Source: Lamprocystis purpurea DSM 4197 (GTDB taxonomy: Bacteria; Pseudomonadota; Gammaproteobacteria; Chromatiales; Chromatiaceae). Taken from it: a DNA stretch of 49,380 nt. Under the pieces are notes generated by a model. That model was not told where the DNA came from. It did no database searches and was given only the letters and a program-made list of their open reading frames with translations. The position numbers were made by a program, and so were the translations under genes. The stretch is from the NCBI RefSeq assembly GCF_000379525.1, contig NZ_KB902441.1, positions 46,934 to 96,313 of the forward strand. The letters are read 5' to 3'. Shown here piece after piece: positions 1 through 10,135 of the stretch (position 1 is its first letter; each line of letters starts with the position of its first letter).

Positions 1-81
1 CGCCCGCAAGCGGGCTCCTACGGAGCTTGATTCTTGATGGCGTCTTATTCGGAATTCGCCTAAAGTCCGACAGGCTGCTAG
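1..81. repeat. 81-bp repeat, left window copy (inverted relative to the right end)
   Basis: This stretch matches the reverse complement of 49291-49371 with two mismatches over 81 bases. The outer 22 bases form a REP-like hairpin (cgcccgcaagcgggc). The match stops abruptly inside, just after the ctag at 78-81. Dispersed intergenic repeat; function not known. Confidence 0.85.
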
Positions 82-173
82 CGCGAAATGCGTGATTTTC
101 ATGTTGTGTTCGGCTTTGGAGATTTAACCAACTTCGGTGGAGACGCGGTTTAAGGTTTATATTTTTCGGACTT

Positions 174-258
174 TAAACCGCGCCAGCTCCAGCAATCGTC
201 GCGTCTGCCGAGGCCGATCCGATCCAAAAACATCGCATACCGCGCAGGGCGCGGTTTA
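174..258 (+). repeat. 85-bp MITE-like element, copy 1
   Basis: The element begins with taaaccgcgcc and ends with the inverse ggcgcggttta, so it has 11-bp terminal inverted repeats. A second copy of exactly 85 bp lies inverted at 2874-2958 with most internal bases conserved. It ends 13 bases before the start of the protease gene, so it forms part of that gene's upstream region. No target-site duplication is obvious. Confidence 0.8.
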
Positions 259-271
259 ACAGGATGTCATC

Positions 272-1183
<912 letters not shown>

Positions 1184-1204
1184 GGTTGTTAGCGCCTGCG
1201 CACC

Positions 1205-1262
1205 TTGGTGTAGGGGCGGGTTTTAAACCCGCCTCTACATCCGACTATCACGTTCGATAGCG
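1205..1262 (+). repeat. Dispersed palindrome (taggggcgggtt...aacccgcctcta), copy A
   Basis: A 27-base near-perfect palindrome at 1211-1237 is followed by the conserved flank tccgactatcacgttcg. Related copies are at about 6121-6200, 9860-9940 and 49230-49293, each just downstream of a gene, so it may serve as a transcription terminator. This copy lies between the stop codons of two convergent genes. Confidence 0.75.
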
Positions 1263-1265
1263 ATA

Positions 1266-1979
1266 TTAACGGTAATCCGCCGCCTTCACCTGCTCGGCAG
1301 GGATGAAACGCGGGGTGAAGTCACTCGCTGTGCCGTCGGTGACCGCACGTCCGCCGCGGTAGTCACGCAGACGCCGGGACACGATCCCGCGCTGTCCATC
1401 GCCTCGCACTACCTCGTCGGCGACCAAACCAAAGGCCTGCTCGCGCGCGTCCCAGGCGAGCGTCAGGCGCACATAGATCAAGCCGTCCGCATTGCTGATC
1501 CAACTCACCGTCAGTTCGCGGTCCGCGATGTCGATCTCGAAGGGGACGGCATCCGGATCACGGTTGATGGTTCCCATGCACTGGACGCAGGGCAGAATGT
1601 CCTCGGCCAGAACCTCGCGACGGTAGACGCCCGCGTCCGTCAGGCTGAAGATCGCCAATGCGCGGCTGCCCGATGGCCGCAGTGGATCATCGCCGAAGGC
1701 CTCGCGCCGGTGTACGAGGATCACCACATCCTCCAAAGCGTCGTCGGTCAGAAGCCCGCCATAGGAGGCCACAGGCGCCCATAAATGGGAGATCCAACGG
1801 CCCGGGTCGATGGGTTCGATCGGCTCCGTTCGCGGCGTCTGCTCCGCGGCCGGGAGCGGTGCCAACCAGCAACCGAGCGCCAGCAGCAACCCTGACCAGC
1901 CGACGCGCGCCGGTTGGCGGATACGGTGCGGCCTGGCCCCATCCCGGACCGGCACGACTGGACCGCGGACCTGATCCAC
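1266..1979 (-). CDS. Hypothetical exported protein
   Basis: The 237-residue protein is not assigned to a family. A hydrophobic segment at about residues 28-44 ending LPAAEQ looks like a Sec signal peptide. The mature part is beta-rich in appearance and has one CxxC pair (PCVQC), which could bind metal or form a disulfide. It starts with GTG ten bases after the stop of the upstream dehydrogenase gene, so the two are probably cotranscribed. No catalytic motif was recognised. The exact start is uncertain because there is no good alternative ATG. Confidence 0.6.
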   Translation of the reverse strand: MDQVRGPVVPVRDGARPHRIRQPARVGWSGLLLALGCWLAPLPAAEQTPRTEPIEPIDPGRWISHLWAPVASYGGLLTDDALEDVVILVHRREAFGDDPLRPSGSRALAIFSLTDAGVYRREVLAEDILPCVQCMGTINRDPDAVPFEIDIADRELTVSWISNADGLIYVRLTLAWDAREQAFGLVADEVVRGDGQRGIVSRRLRDYRGGRAVTDGTASDFTPRFIPAEQVKAADYR

Positions 1980-1988
1980 CCGACCGGC

Positions 1989-2861
1989 TCACCCGCGACT
2001 CAGGGCCTCGTAGATGGCCGAATAGTCCTGGTCACCAAGACCAAGGTCCTGGGCACGGATGCAGGCGGTCTCGATGGCGTCGGACAGGGCGGTATCCAGC
2101 CCAAGCGGCGCGGCCGCCTGCCGGAACAGACGGACGTCCTTCAACAGGTGTTTGAGCGGGAAATTGGCGGCCCCGTAGTCATGACTCAGGTACTTGTCGA
2201 GCTTCTTGTCGAAGGTCTGGGCATAGAGCGCGCTGCCGCGCAGCAGGGTCATGAACTGATCGACGTCGATCCCCTGGGCGCGCACCAGACCCAGGCTCAG
2301 CGCGAAGGTGGCGGTGAGCCCGGCAATCAACTGGTTCAGCGCCAACTTGAGCGCCGCTGCCTGACCGACGGCGCCGATCCGTTGCGGCTGCGCCCCCAGC
2401 CGCTCCAGCACCGGGCGGCACTGCGCGAACAGTGTCTCATCGCCGCCGACCATGATGATCAGCCGACCGTCCCGGACTTCACTCAGGCTGCCTAGGACCG
2501 GGGCCTCCAGGTAGCGGCAACCCAGGGCATCCAGCCGGGCGGCAAGTGCGCGACTCTCCTCCGGGCCGATGGTGCCCATCTGCACGATGAGCCGCCCGTG
2601 CAACGCCGCGGCGGCGGGCGGGGCGAGCAGGGTCGCCTCGATGGCGGCGGCATCGCTGAGCACCAGCAGCACTAAATCCGCGGCGCCGATGGCCGTCGCG
2701 GCATCCTTCGCCACCGCCAGCCCGGCGGCGGCCGCGGCCTGCGACCGCTCGGCACCGCGATTCCAGCCGGTGACCGCGACCCCCTGCGCCTGCAGGCGCA
2801 AGGCGATCTCGGTACCCATCAAACCCAAGCCGAGTACGGCGGTCTTTGGCAGCAACTCCAT
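1989..2861 (-). CDS. NAD(P)-dependent beta-hydroxyacid dehydrogenase (3-hydroxyisobutyrate dehydrogenase family)
   Basis: The 290-residue length is typical of the family. The N-terminus holds a Rossmann dinucleotide motif (GLGLMGTEIA, residues 11-20). The C-terminal helical domain has the conserved catalytic lysine in LKLALNQ (Lys172, Asn176). Members oxidise or reduce beta-hydroxyacids such as 3-hydroxyisobutyrate, tartronate semialdehyde, glyoxylate or succinic semialdehyde. The sequence alone does not settle the substrate; the glyoxylate/succinic semialdehyde reductase branch is possible. The ATG start is clear, and an 85-bp repeat lies 12 bases upstream. The hypothetical exported protein gene follows after nine bases. 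Confidence 0.85.
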   Translation of the reverse strand: MELLPKTAVLGLGLMGTEIALRLQAQGVAVTGWNRGAERSQAAAAAGLAVAKDAATAIGAADLVLLVLSDAAAIEATLLAPPAAAALHGRLIVQMGTIGPEESRALAARLDALGCRYLEAPVLGSLSEVRDGRLIIMVGGDETLFAQCRPVLERLGAQPQRIGAVGQAAALKLALNQLIAGLTATFALSLGLVRAQGIDVDQFMTLLRGSALYAQTFDKKLDKYLSHDYGAANFPLKHLLKDVRLFRQAAAPLGLDTALSDAIETACIRAQDLGLGDQDYSAIYEALSRG

Positions 2862-2873
2862 ACGTTTTGATCC

Positions 2874-2958
2874 TAAACCGCGCCCGGCGCGGTATGCGAT
2901 GTTGTTGGATGGGATCGGCTCCGGCAGACTCGACGATTGCTGGAGCTGGCGCGGTTTA
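2874..2958 (-). repeat. 85-bp MITE-like element, copy 2 (inverted)
   Basis: Same length and same 11-bp terminal inverted repeats (taaaccgcgcc/ggcgcggttta) as the element at 174-258, in the opposite orientation. It sits between aroE and the dehydrogenase gene, so any read-through from aroE passes through it. Confidence 0.8.
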
Positions 2959-2990
2959 CAGTTTCAAAAACCCTCCGAGCGTTGCAAAGC

Positions 2991-3836
2991 TCAGCCGGAC
3001 CTCAGCAGGTCGATTACCGCGGCTGTTTCCGGCCGTATCCCCCGCCACAGGAAAAACGACTCGGCGGCTTGTTCCACCAGCATCCCAAGCCCATCGATGG
3101 CCCGCGCCGCCCCCTGGGCCAGACCCCAGCGGCAGAAGGGCGTCGGGGTATCCGCATAGACCATGTCATAGGTCCAGGCGCCGGGCGCCAGCACCGACGG
3201 CGCGATGGACGGCACCGCGCCGGTCAGTCCGGTCGAGGTGGCGTTGATGATCAGATCGAAGCCCACCGGGCCACGGTCCGCGACGCCGAGGTCCGCGAGA
3301 CCACAAGCACGCACCATGGCGCCGCCGGACTCGAGGTCAGCGACCGCGGCAACCAGCGCGGCGGCCTTGTCCAGGGTGCGGTTGGCGATCACCAGTTCCG
3401 CCAGTCCGCTCTCCAGCAGCGGGCGCAGCACGCCCCGGGCCGCACCGCCGGCCCCGAGCAGCAGGACCCGCCGCCCGGCGAAGTCGAAGCCGTGATTGCC
3501 GGTCAGGTCCCTGACCAGCCCAACGCCATCGGTGTTGTCGCCGCGCAGCCCCCGACCCGGCAGGCGGATCAGCGTGTTGACGGCCCCCGCGGTCGCGGCC
3601 CGCGGGCTGTGCTCATCGACCAGCCGCCAGGCCGGTTCCTTGAACGGCACCGTCACGTTCAGTCCCTGCCCACCATCGCCGAAGAAACACCTGACGGTGT
3701 CGGCGAACGCGTCCGGCGCACTCAAGATCCGGGTGTACTCCAAATCCTGTCCGGTCTGCCGGGCGAAGGCCGCATGGATCAGCGGCGACTTGCTGTGGGC
3801 GATCGGATAACCGATCACGGCATAGCGGTCTGTCAT
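2991..3836 (-). CDS. aroE: Shikimate dehydrogenase AroE
   Basis: AroE reduces 3-dehydroshikimate to shikimate with NADPH in aromatic amino acid synthesis. The 281-residue protein has the substrate-binding SKSP motif near residues 15-18, the catalytic Lys66 in NVTVPFKE and the partner Asp103 in GDNTDG. The NADP-binding GAGGAARG loop follows at about residue 127, with the NRT motif beyond it. It begins 13 bases after the hemB stop, so hemB and aroE form a short operon. Start and length agree with the family. Confidence 0.96.
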   Translation of the reverse strand: MTDRYAVIGYPIAHSKSPLIHAAFARQTGQDLEYTRILSAPDAFADTVRCFFGDGGQGLNVTVPFKEPAWRLVDEHSPRAATAGAVNTLIRLPGRGLRGDNTDGVGLVRDLTGNHGFDFAGRRVLLLGAGGAARGVLRPLLESGLAELVIANRTLDKAAALVAAVADLESGGAMVRACGLADLGVADRGPVGFDLIINATSTGLTGAVPSIAPSVLAPGAWTYDMVYADTPTPFCRWGLAQGAARAIDGLGMLVEQAAESFFLWRGIRPETAAVIDLLRSG

Positions 3837-3849
3837 GGTGCGGTTGAAC

Positions 3850-4923
<1,074 letters not shown>

Positions 4924-5115
4924 CTAGACGCAGCCTGGGTCCAAGCAGGTTCGTCGTCCCCGTCCGCGATGGCAACCGACATCCGCGCTCGATCGCGGCA
5001 GTGCGCCGACTGGGCCGCGCGGGTCGAAACCCATCCGCAATGGGAGAGAACGACCACCGCCCCCCGGTGGTGCTGATACAATCGGCTGTTGGTTGGTTAT
5101 AGTCCGAGAACACGC

Positions 5116-5505
5116 ATGTTGCTTCAATCAGATACCAGTCCCCCGATCTTCGACACCGACCTGACCCGGTTTCAGTCCGCGGTCATCGAGGCCTCCCGGC
5201 AGCACCCGATCCTGGTCGATTTCTGGGCTGATTGGTGCACACCCTGCCATGCCCTGTCGCCCCACCTGGAGCGCGTCGTCAAGGAACTGGACGGCGCCAT
5301 CCGGCTAGCTAAACTGGAGGTAGACGAGGGCGAAAATATGCGCCTTGCCGGCCGCTATTCACTGCGCGGCTTCCCGACCGTGATCTTGTTCGAGAACGGC
5401 GAGGAACGCGGACGTTTCAGCGGGGCGCGCTCCACCCATCAGATCCGGGACTGGCTGCGCGAACACCTGACGGCCCCGGCGGACAGCAATGGTCACCCGC
5501 GCTGA
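5116..5505 (+). CDS. Thioredoxin-domain protein (WCTPC)
   Basis: The 129-residue protein has a thioredoxin fold with active site WADWCTPCH at about residues 38-46, the cis-proline loop GFPTVILF, and a C-terminal helix. The WCTPC centre differs from the WCGPC of classical thioredoxin and suggests altered redox potential or partner choice. It may be related to the thioredoxin half of the chaperone CnoX (YbbN), without TPR repeats. No signal peptide is seen, so it should be cytoplasmic. The ATG at 5116 is preferred over a TTG at 5089. The cNMP-binding gene follows after 50 bases. Confidence 0.85.
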   Translation: MLLQSDTSPPIFDTDLTRFQSAVIEASRQHPILVDFWADWCTPCHALSPHLERVVKELDGAIRLAKLEVDEGENMRLAGRYSLRGFPTVILFENGEERGRFSGARSTHQIRDWLREHLTAPADSNGHPR

Positions 5506-5555
5506 ACGCCGGCCGCGCGGCGCCTGCGTAGCGCCGGTCTGACCAGGAGACACCG

Positions 5556-6113
5556 ATGCCGAGCAACGCCGCGACGTCCGGTTCGAACCAAGCAGTCCCG
5601 AATGTGCCGGATGAACTGGCCCTGCTGCGCGACATGCCCATCTTCGGCGCCGTCCCTGACCGGGCACTGGACTACCTGAATACGCGGGCCGAGCGGGTGA
5701 TCACGCCGGCCGGACACTGGTTCTTCCGTCAGGGAGATCGCGGCGAGACCATGTACGTGCTGCGCTCGGGCCGCGTGGAGGTCCACCGCGCACTTGGGGA
5801 ACGGGCGGAGGTCATCGGCCGACTCGGACCTGGCGATTGCTTTGGCGAGATGGCCTTGATCGACCTCTACCCGCGCAGCGCCGGCGTGCGTGCGGCCGAG
5901 GACTGTCTCGCGCTGGGGATCGGCAACGCCCTGCTCTATCAGCTCTACGCGGCCGATCCTGAATCATTCACCCTGATCATGATGAATCTGGCGCGGGAAC
6001 TGAGTCGCCGCCTGCGCCAGACCGAAGCCCTGCTGTTCCGCCATCGCGGCCCCGCCGGGCACGCGGATCGCCATCATGTCGCCGCGGCGTCCTGCGAGAC
6101 TCCCTACGTCTGA
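5556..6113 (+). CDS. Cyclic nucleotide-binding domain protein
   Basis: The 185-residue protein is essentially one cNMP-binding (CAP_ED) beta-barrel at about residues 25-145. The phosphate-binding cassette appears as FGEMALIDLYPRSAGVRA, with the Glu and Arg expected for cAMP or cGMP binding. No helix-turn-helix follows, so it is not a CRP/FNR-type regulator by itself. It probably acts as a sensor that binds a partner. The start has AGGAG seven bases upstream. It lies downstream of the thioredoxin-like gene and is followed by a dispersed palindrome. Confidence 0.85.
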   Translation: MPSNAATSGSNQAVPNVPDELALLRDMPIFGAVPDRALDYLNTRAERVITPAGHWFFRQGDRGETMYVLRSGRVEVHRALGERAEVIGRLGPGDCFGEMALIDLYPRSAGVRAAEDCLALGIGNALLYQLYAADPESFTLIMMNLARELSRRLRQTEALLFRHRGPAGHADRHHVAAASCETPYV

Positions 6114-6117
6114 GTGT

Positions 6118-6205
6118 AGCCTTCGTGCCTGATATCCAGACAGACCCTTGGTGTAGGGGCGGGTTTGAAACCCGCCCCTACGTCCGGTTATCACGTCCGA
6201 ATGTT
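6118..6205 (+). repeat. Dispersed palindrome, copy B
   Basis: The palindrome at 6154-6180 (taggggcggg ttt g aaa cccgccccta) is perfect over its arms. The left flank cttcgtgcctgatatccag is shared with the copy at the right end of the window, and the right flank ttatcacg with copy A. It follows the stop codon of the cNMP gene by about 40 bases and may terminate transcription. Confidence 0.8.
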
Positions 6206-6286
6206 ATGACTCTCGCGTTTCGATTCATGATCTAAGGACCGCGAAACGACGCGGCGCGAGCGCGCCCCCGCTGGTATCGTCAACGC

Positions 6287-6307
6287 GATTACGACAACGA
6301 CAACGAC
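6287..6307 (+). repeat. gattacgacaacgac short repeat
   Basis: The string gattacga followed by caacgacaacgac recurs at 30850-30876, and its tail recurs at 49198-49211. All are intergenic. No function is known to me. Confidence 0.6.
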
Positions 6308-6317
6308 CGGCAGCCCC

Positions 6318-7133
6318 TCAGTTCACGCCCTCATCCGCGGCCGCATGCGGCTCCCCGCGCAGGTGCACCGGATCCAGCGCCGCCGCGCGCCGCTTGCGCA
6401 CCTGGATGTTGAGCATCTCCACCGCCACCGAGAAGGCCATCGCGAAATAGATGTAACCCTTGGGGATGTGCTGCCCCACGCCCTCGGCGATCAGCACCAC
6501 ACCCACCAGGATCAGGAAGCTCAAGGCCAGCATCTTGATACTGGGATGGGCCTCCACGAAATCGCCGATGGTCTTGGCGGCCATCATCATGACCCCGACT
6601 GCAATGATGATGGCGATCACCATGACCGGCACATGCTGCGCCATCCCCACCGCGGTGATCACCGAGTCCAGCGAGAACACGATGTCGATGATGGCGATCT
6701 GGGCAAGCACCATCCAGTAACGGGAGGGGGCGTGCACCTCGGAGGTGTGCTCATCCCCCTCGAGACTGTCGAAAATCTCATCGGCACTCTTCCACAACAG
6801 AAACAGGCCGCCGAAGACGAGGATCAGGTCACGTCCGGAGACGGCCAGGGCATCACGCAGGTGCACGTCCTGTAGCGTCGCGGCAAACTCCGGCATGATG
6901 GTGAACATGGGCTCGGTGAGGCGCATCATCCACGCGAGGGACAGCAGCAGCGCAATGCGGGTGATCATCGCCAGGGCCAGCCCCTGGATGCGTGCCCGGT
7001 TGCGCTGTACCGCCGGCAGGCGACCCACCAGGATCGACAGGAAGATGATGTTGTCGATCCCCAGAACGATCTCGAGCGCGGTCAGGACGACCAACGAAAT
7101 CCAGGCCTCGGGGCTCGCGATCCATTCGAACAT
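6318..7133 (-). CDS. TerC family integral membrane protein
   Basis: The 271-residue protein has seven or so hydrophobic segments and the hallmark acidic membrane motifs of the TerC family: EIVLGIDNIIFLS near residue 25 and IDIVFSLDSVITAVG near residue 155. Members are proposed metal-ion (Mn) exporters or partners of secretion and tellurium resistance. This short form lacks the CBS and CorC domains found in larger relatives. The C-terminus is a charged cytoplasmic tail. The gene stands alone with no tellurite-resistance neighbours, so a general metal-homeostasis role is more likely. Confidence 0.9.
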   Translation of the reverse strand: MFEWIASPEAWISLVVLTALEIVLGIDNIIFLSILVGRLPAVQRNRARIQGLALAMITRIALLLSLAWMMRLTEPMFTIMPEFAATLQDVHLRDALAVSGRDLILVFGGLFLLWKSADEIFDSLEGDEHTSEVHAPSRYWMVLAQIAIIDIVFSLDSVITAVGMAQHVPVMVIAIIIAVGVMMMAAKTIGDFVEAHPSIKMLALSFLILVGVVLIAEGVGQHIPKGYIYFAMAFSVAVEMLNIQVRKRRAAALDPVHLRGEPHAAADEGVN

Positions 7134-7294
7134 GCGGTATGCCTCTGTGTGCCCGACTCAAGCGATGCAGCGGAGCATCGAGCGGATCAGGGGTTGCTGA
7201 ATGCGCACCCGGGCGATTGCCGGAATTGACTGAAATCGCCTGACGTCGGCGCCGTGGTCGAGACCAGGGTCGCCCGGCGGCTGGAGCCGCTGGA

Positions 7295-7490
7295 TCAGGC
7301 GCCCCGGCCCTGCACCAGCGAGCGGATCCGTTCGGGGTTCGGCAGACCGCGCATCGCCAATTCGGGTTGATCGCCGGTGGTGAAAATCGTCAGATCACCG
7401 ATGTCGAGCATGCGCTGCATCAGGCTCTGGTTGACTTGCAGAGTCCGTAACGGCAGCGCGGCCCGAACCGGGGCGGATACTAGCAGCAAG
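7295..7490 (-). pseudogene. Possible C-terminal remnant of a bacterial PH-domain protein
   Basis: The frame on the minus strand encodes about 55 residues ending in a stop at 7295. Its strings RTLQVNQSLMQRMLDIGD, LTIFTTGDQPELAMRGLPNP and ERIRSLV resemble the last strands and helix of bPH2 (DUF304-type) domains. No start codon with a ribosome site is evident, and farther upstream the frame runs into clsA in a shadow frame. A gene fragment left by deletion is the simplest reading. The rest of the 7134-7524 interval shows no other gene. Confidence 0.4.
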
Positions 7491-7524
7491 CGTCGACAGG
7501 GTGAAGTGCCGCGCGCCTCGGCAG

Positions 7525-9024
7525 CTATAATATCGGGTCCAGCAACCGCGCCGCGCGCACCGCCCAACGGAAGGCCCACCCCCGTTGCGTGAGGTCGGCC
7601 GCGCCGGCGCGACGCGCCCGCCGGAAGTCTTCCTCCAGCATCTCGTGCACCGCGGCGGCCAGGCCCCGATCCACCACGATCGCGGTGATCTCGAAGTTGA
7701 GCCGCAGCGAACGGTTGTCGAGATTGGCGCTGCCGATGCTGGATACCGCGTCGTCGACCAGCACGACTTTCTGATGCGTGAAACCATCCTGGTATCGATA
7801 GATTTGAATACCGGTGCGGTCCGCCGCCGCGAGGAACGCGTAGGACGCCAGGTAGACCAGCAGGTGATCCGGTTTCTCGGGAAGCAGGACACGCACATCC
7901 ACACCGCGCAGGGCCGCCAGTTGCAGGGCCGCAAAGACCGCGGCATCGGGTACGAAATAGGGGCTGGCGATCCACACGCGGCGCCGCGCCCCGACAACCG
8001 CCTGGTGGAAGAACATCGAGCACCGATCGAGGTCGTCCGCCGGTCCGGTGGGATAGACCAGCACCGCCTGTGCGGCGACCGCCTCGCCGGGGCGGTCCGG
8101 CGGCGGCGCCAGTCCCCACATCAACTCGGGGCTGGTTCCGGTGGCCCAGTACCAATCGGCCGCGAAGACCAGTTGCAGCGCCTGGGCGGCGGGCCCCTGC
8201 AAACCCAGGTGGGTATCGCGCCAGTGGCCCAGCGGGCCGCGGCCCAGATACTCATCGCCCACGTTGTGACCGCCCACAAAGGCGGTGTGACCGTCCACCA
8301 CCACGATCTTGCGATGATTGCGGAAATTGAGCTGGAAGCGGTTGCGCCGACCATGGGTGCTGTGGAAGGCCGACACCGCGACCCCGGCAGCACGCAGCGG
8401 GGCAAGGTAGGCTCGGGGCAGCCCATGGCTGCCGATCTCATCGTAGAGCAGGTAGACCCGTACCCCGGCGGCGGCCTTGCGCATCAGCAGTGCTTGCAGC
8501 CGACGGCCCAGATCATCATCCTTGACGATGAAGAACTGCACCAGACAGCAGCGTGCGGCCGACTCGATCGCGGCGAAGATGGCGGCGAAGGTGGCGTCCC
8601 CGTCGACCAACAGCGTCGGTACATTGCCGCTGGTGAAGGGGGTACCGCCGAGTTGCGCGAGCACGTCCAACTCCGCGGCGCGTTCGGCAGGGAGTTCGGC
8701 CCGCACCGACGCCAGTGTCCGCAACAAACCGGCGACCCGCTGATCCGCCCCGGCCAGGGTCAGGGCCCGCAACGGGTCCAGGTAGCCCTGAAAGCGGTCG
8801 CGGCCGAAGATCCAGTACAGCGGCAGGGCCAGATAGGGGAAGGTCACCAGGGACACCGCCCAGGCGATGGCGCCCTGCGGCGTGCGCACCCCGGCCACCG
8901 CATGGATCGCGGACAAGATCCCCAGCGTATGGATCAGGAGCAGCGCACTGCCGGCAGCCAGGATAACATCGTGTTCCAACAAGAGACGCCTCGCCTGCCG
9001 CACTGCGCAGGCGGCATTGACCAT
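7525..9024 (-). CDS. clsA: Cardiolipin synthase A-type phospholipase D protein
   Basis: The enzyme joins two phosphatidylglycerol molecules to cardiolipin at the inner membrane. Two N-terminal hydrophobic segments lie at about residues 18-65. They are followed by two HKD phosphodiesterase motifs: HRKIVVVDGHTAFVGGHN in the first half and THQKVVLVDDAVSSIGSANL in the second. The 499-residue length matches ClsA. Its ATG is only two bases from the start region of the divergent dedA-type gene, so the promoters must overlap the coding ends. Family assignment is strong. Confidence 0.92.
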   Translation of the reverse strand: MVNAACAVRQARRLLLEHDVILAAGSALLLIHTLGILSAIHAVAGVRTPQGAIAWAVSLVTFPYLALPLYWIFGRDRFQGYLDPLRALTLAGADQRVAGLLRTLASVRAELPAERAAELDVLAQLGGTPFTSGNVPTLLVDGDATFAAIFAAIESAARCCLVQFFIVKDDDLGRRLQALLMRKAAAGVRVYLLYDEIGSHGLPRAYLAPLRAAGVAVSAFHSTHGRRNRFQLNFRNHRKIVVVDGHTAFVGGHNVGDEYLGRGPLGHWRDTHLGLQGPAAQALQLVFAADWYWATGTSPELMWGLAPPPDRPGEAVAAQAVLVYPTGPADDLDRCSMFFHQAVVGARRRVWIASPYFVPDAAVFAALQLAALRGVDVRVLLPEKPDHLLVYLASYAFLAAADRTGIQIYRYQDGFTHQKVVLVDDAVSSIGSANLDNRSLRLNFEITAIVVDRGLAAAVHEMLEEDFRRARRAGAADLTQRGWAFRWAVRAARLLDPIL

Positions 9025-9038
9025 CGGTGACCCGAATT

Positions 9039-9839
9039 ATGCACAACCACAGCCCGACGATCCGCTTGGTCTTTCACCTGACCCTGACCTGGCTCTTCCT
9101 GGTCGGGTGCGCGAGCGGTGCCGCGGCAACCGCCGCACCGGCTTCCATCCCGCTGGTCACTGGACCTGCGGACACTGTCTCGGCAGTGACGGCGCCGGCC
9201 GAGCCGCTCGCCCGCCGCGTGACGCAGGAGATCAAACACGAGATCGCCGAGGTCCAGCCCTGGCTCGACCGCTACGGCTACGGCGCAGTCGCCTTGGCCG
9301 TGGGTCTGGAGGGGGTCGGCATCCCGACGCCTGGCCAAACCCTGCTGATGGCCGCCGCCGCCGACGCGGCGACCACCCACAAATTGCAGATCGGCTGGCT
9401 GCTGGCGGCGGCTTTCCTGGCGGCCACGGTCGGCAACACCCTCGGCTACCTGATCGGACGCTGGGGCGGGCGCGCCTTGCTGCGCCGGCTGCGCGTGAGC
9501 GACCGGCATCTGGAACGGGTGGAGGCGGGTTTCGCCCGCTGGGGCGGCTGGCTGATCGTCCTGGCCCGGTTCTTCGACGGACCACGCCAGTTGAACGGCA
9601 TCGCCGCGGGTATTCTGGAAATGCCCTGGCCGCGCTTCGCGCTGTTCAACGCACTGGGCGCCGCCCTGTGGACGGGCACCTGGGCCCTCGGAATTTACTA
9701 TCTGGACGAAAACCTGCACGGCATCCTCGTGGTCATCCGTCAGCTCAATCCGTGGGTGCTTGGGGCAACCCTGGTCGTCACGGCCGGCCTGATCATCCTG
9801 TTCTGGCGCTGGTATCGCGGCTTGGCAACAAAAACCTGA
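9039..9839 (+). CDS. DedA/SNARE-associated family membrane protein
   Basis: DedA proteins are membrane transporters or flippases linked to envelope lipid recycling and proton-motive-force maintenance. The protein has the family core: GLEGVGIPTPGQTLLMAAA at about residue 90, GNTLGYLIGRWGGR near residue 140, and the conserved FARWGGW...RFFDGPRQLNG stretch. A hydrophobic N-terminal segment plus an alanine-rich linker precedes the core, which is unusual. The ATG at 9039 is preferred; a GTG at 9027 is in frame. It is divergent from clsA, and both act on membrane lipids. About 266 residues. Confidence 0.87.
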   Translation: MHNHSPTIRLVFHLTLTWLFLVGCASGAAATAAPASIPLVTGPADTVSAVTAPAEPLARRVTQEIKHEIAEVQPWLDRYGYGAVALAVGLEGVGIPTPGQTLLMAAAADAATTHKLQIGWLLAAAFLAATVGNTLGYLIGRWGGRALLRRLRVSDRHLERVEAGFARWGGWLIVLARFFDGPRQLNGIAAGILEMPWPRFALFNALGAALWTGTWALGIYYLDENLHGILVVIRQLNPWVLGATLVVTAGLIILFWRWYRGLATKT

Positions 9840-9854
9840 GGCGATATAGCCGTC

Positions 9855-9945
9855 GGACGTGAGAACCGGACGTCGGGGCGGGTTTCAAACCCGCCCCTAC
9901 ATCAAGGGTCTGTCCGGATATCAGGTCGGAAGGTGATAACACCGC
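9855..9945 (-). repeat. Dispersed palindrome, copy C (inverted)
   Basis: The palindrome at 9874-9900 (cggggcgggtttc/aaacccgcccctac) is followed by atcaagggtctgtccggatatcagg, the reverse complement of the left flank of copies B and D. It is therefore the same element in the opposite orientation, sitting after the dedA-type gene. Confidence 0.75.
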
Positions 9946-10135
9946 TCTATCAAACCATCGAAAATTGCGATGGAGTTAATTGGTCCCCGCCCTAGCCGCC
10001 GTGCGGTTGCGCAGGTATCTTAGCGACTTCCGATATTCGGACCCGGCAAGGTCCGATACACCCCCGAACGACCGCCCGCACCACGCGCCGCTACCGTCGT
10101 TCCCCTGCCCTGTCCGCGAAGACGGAGGAAGTTCC

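Noticed and set aside
1205-1262. Palindromes considered as CRISPR repeats
   Set aside because: Copies are kilobases apart, lack regular spacers and no cas gene is present.
7585-9030. 481-residue open frame on the plus strand
   Set aside because: It is the complementary shadow of clsA, which carries two HKD motifs; the plus-strand product is His/Gln/Arg-rich without any domain.
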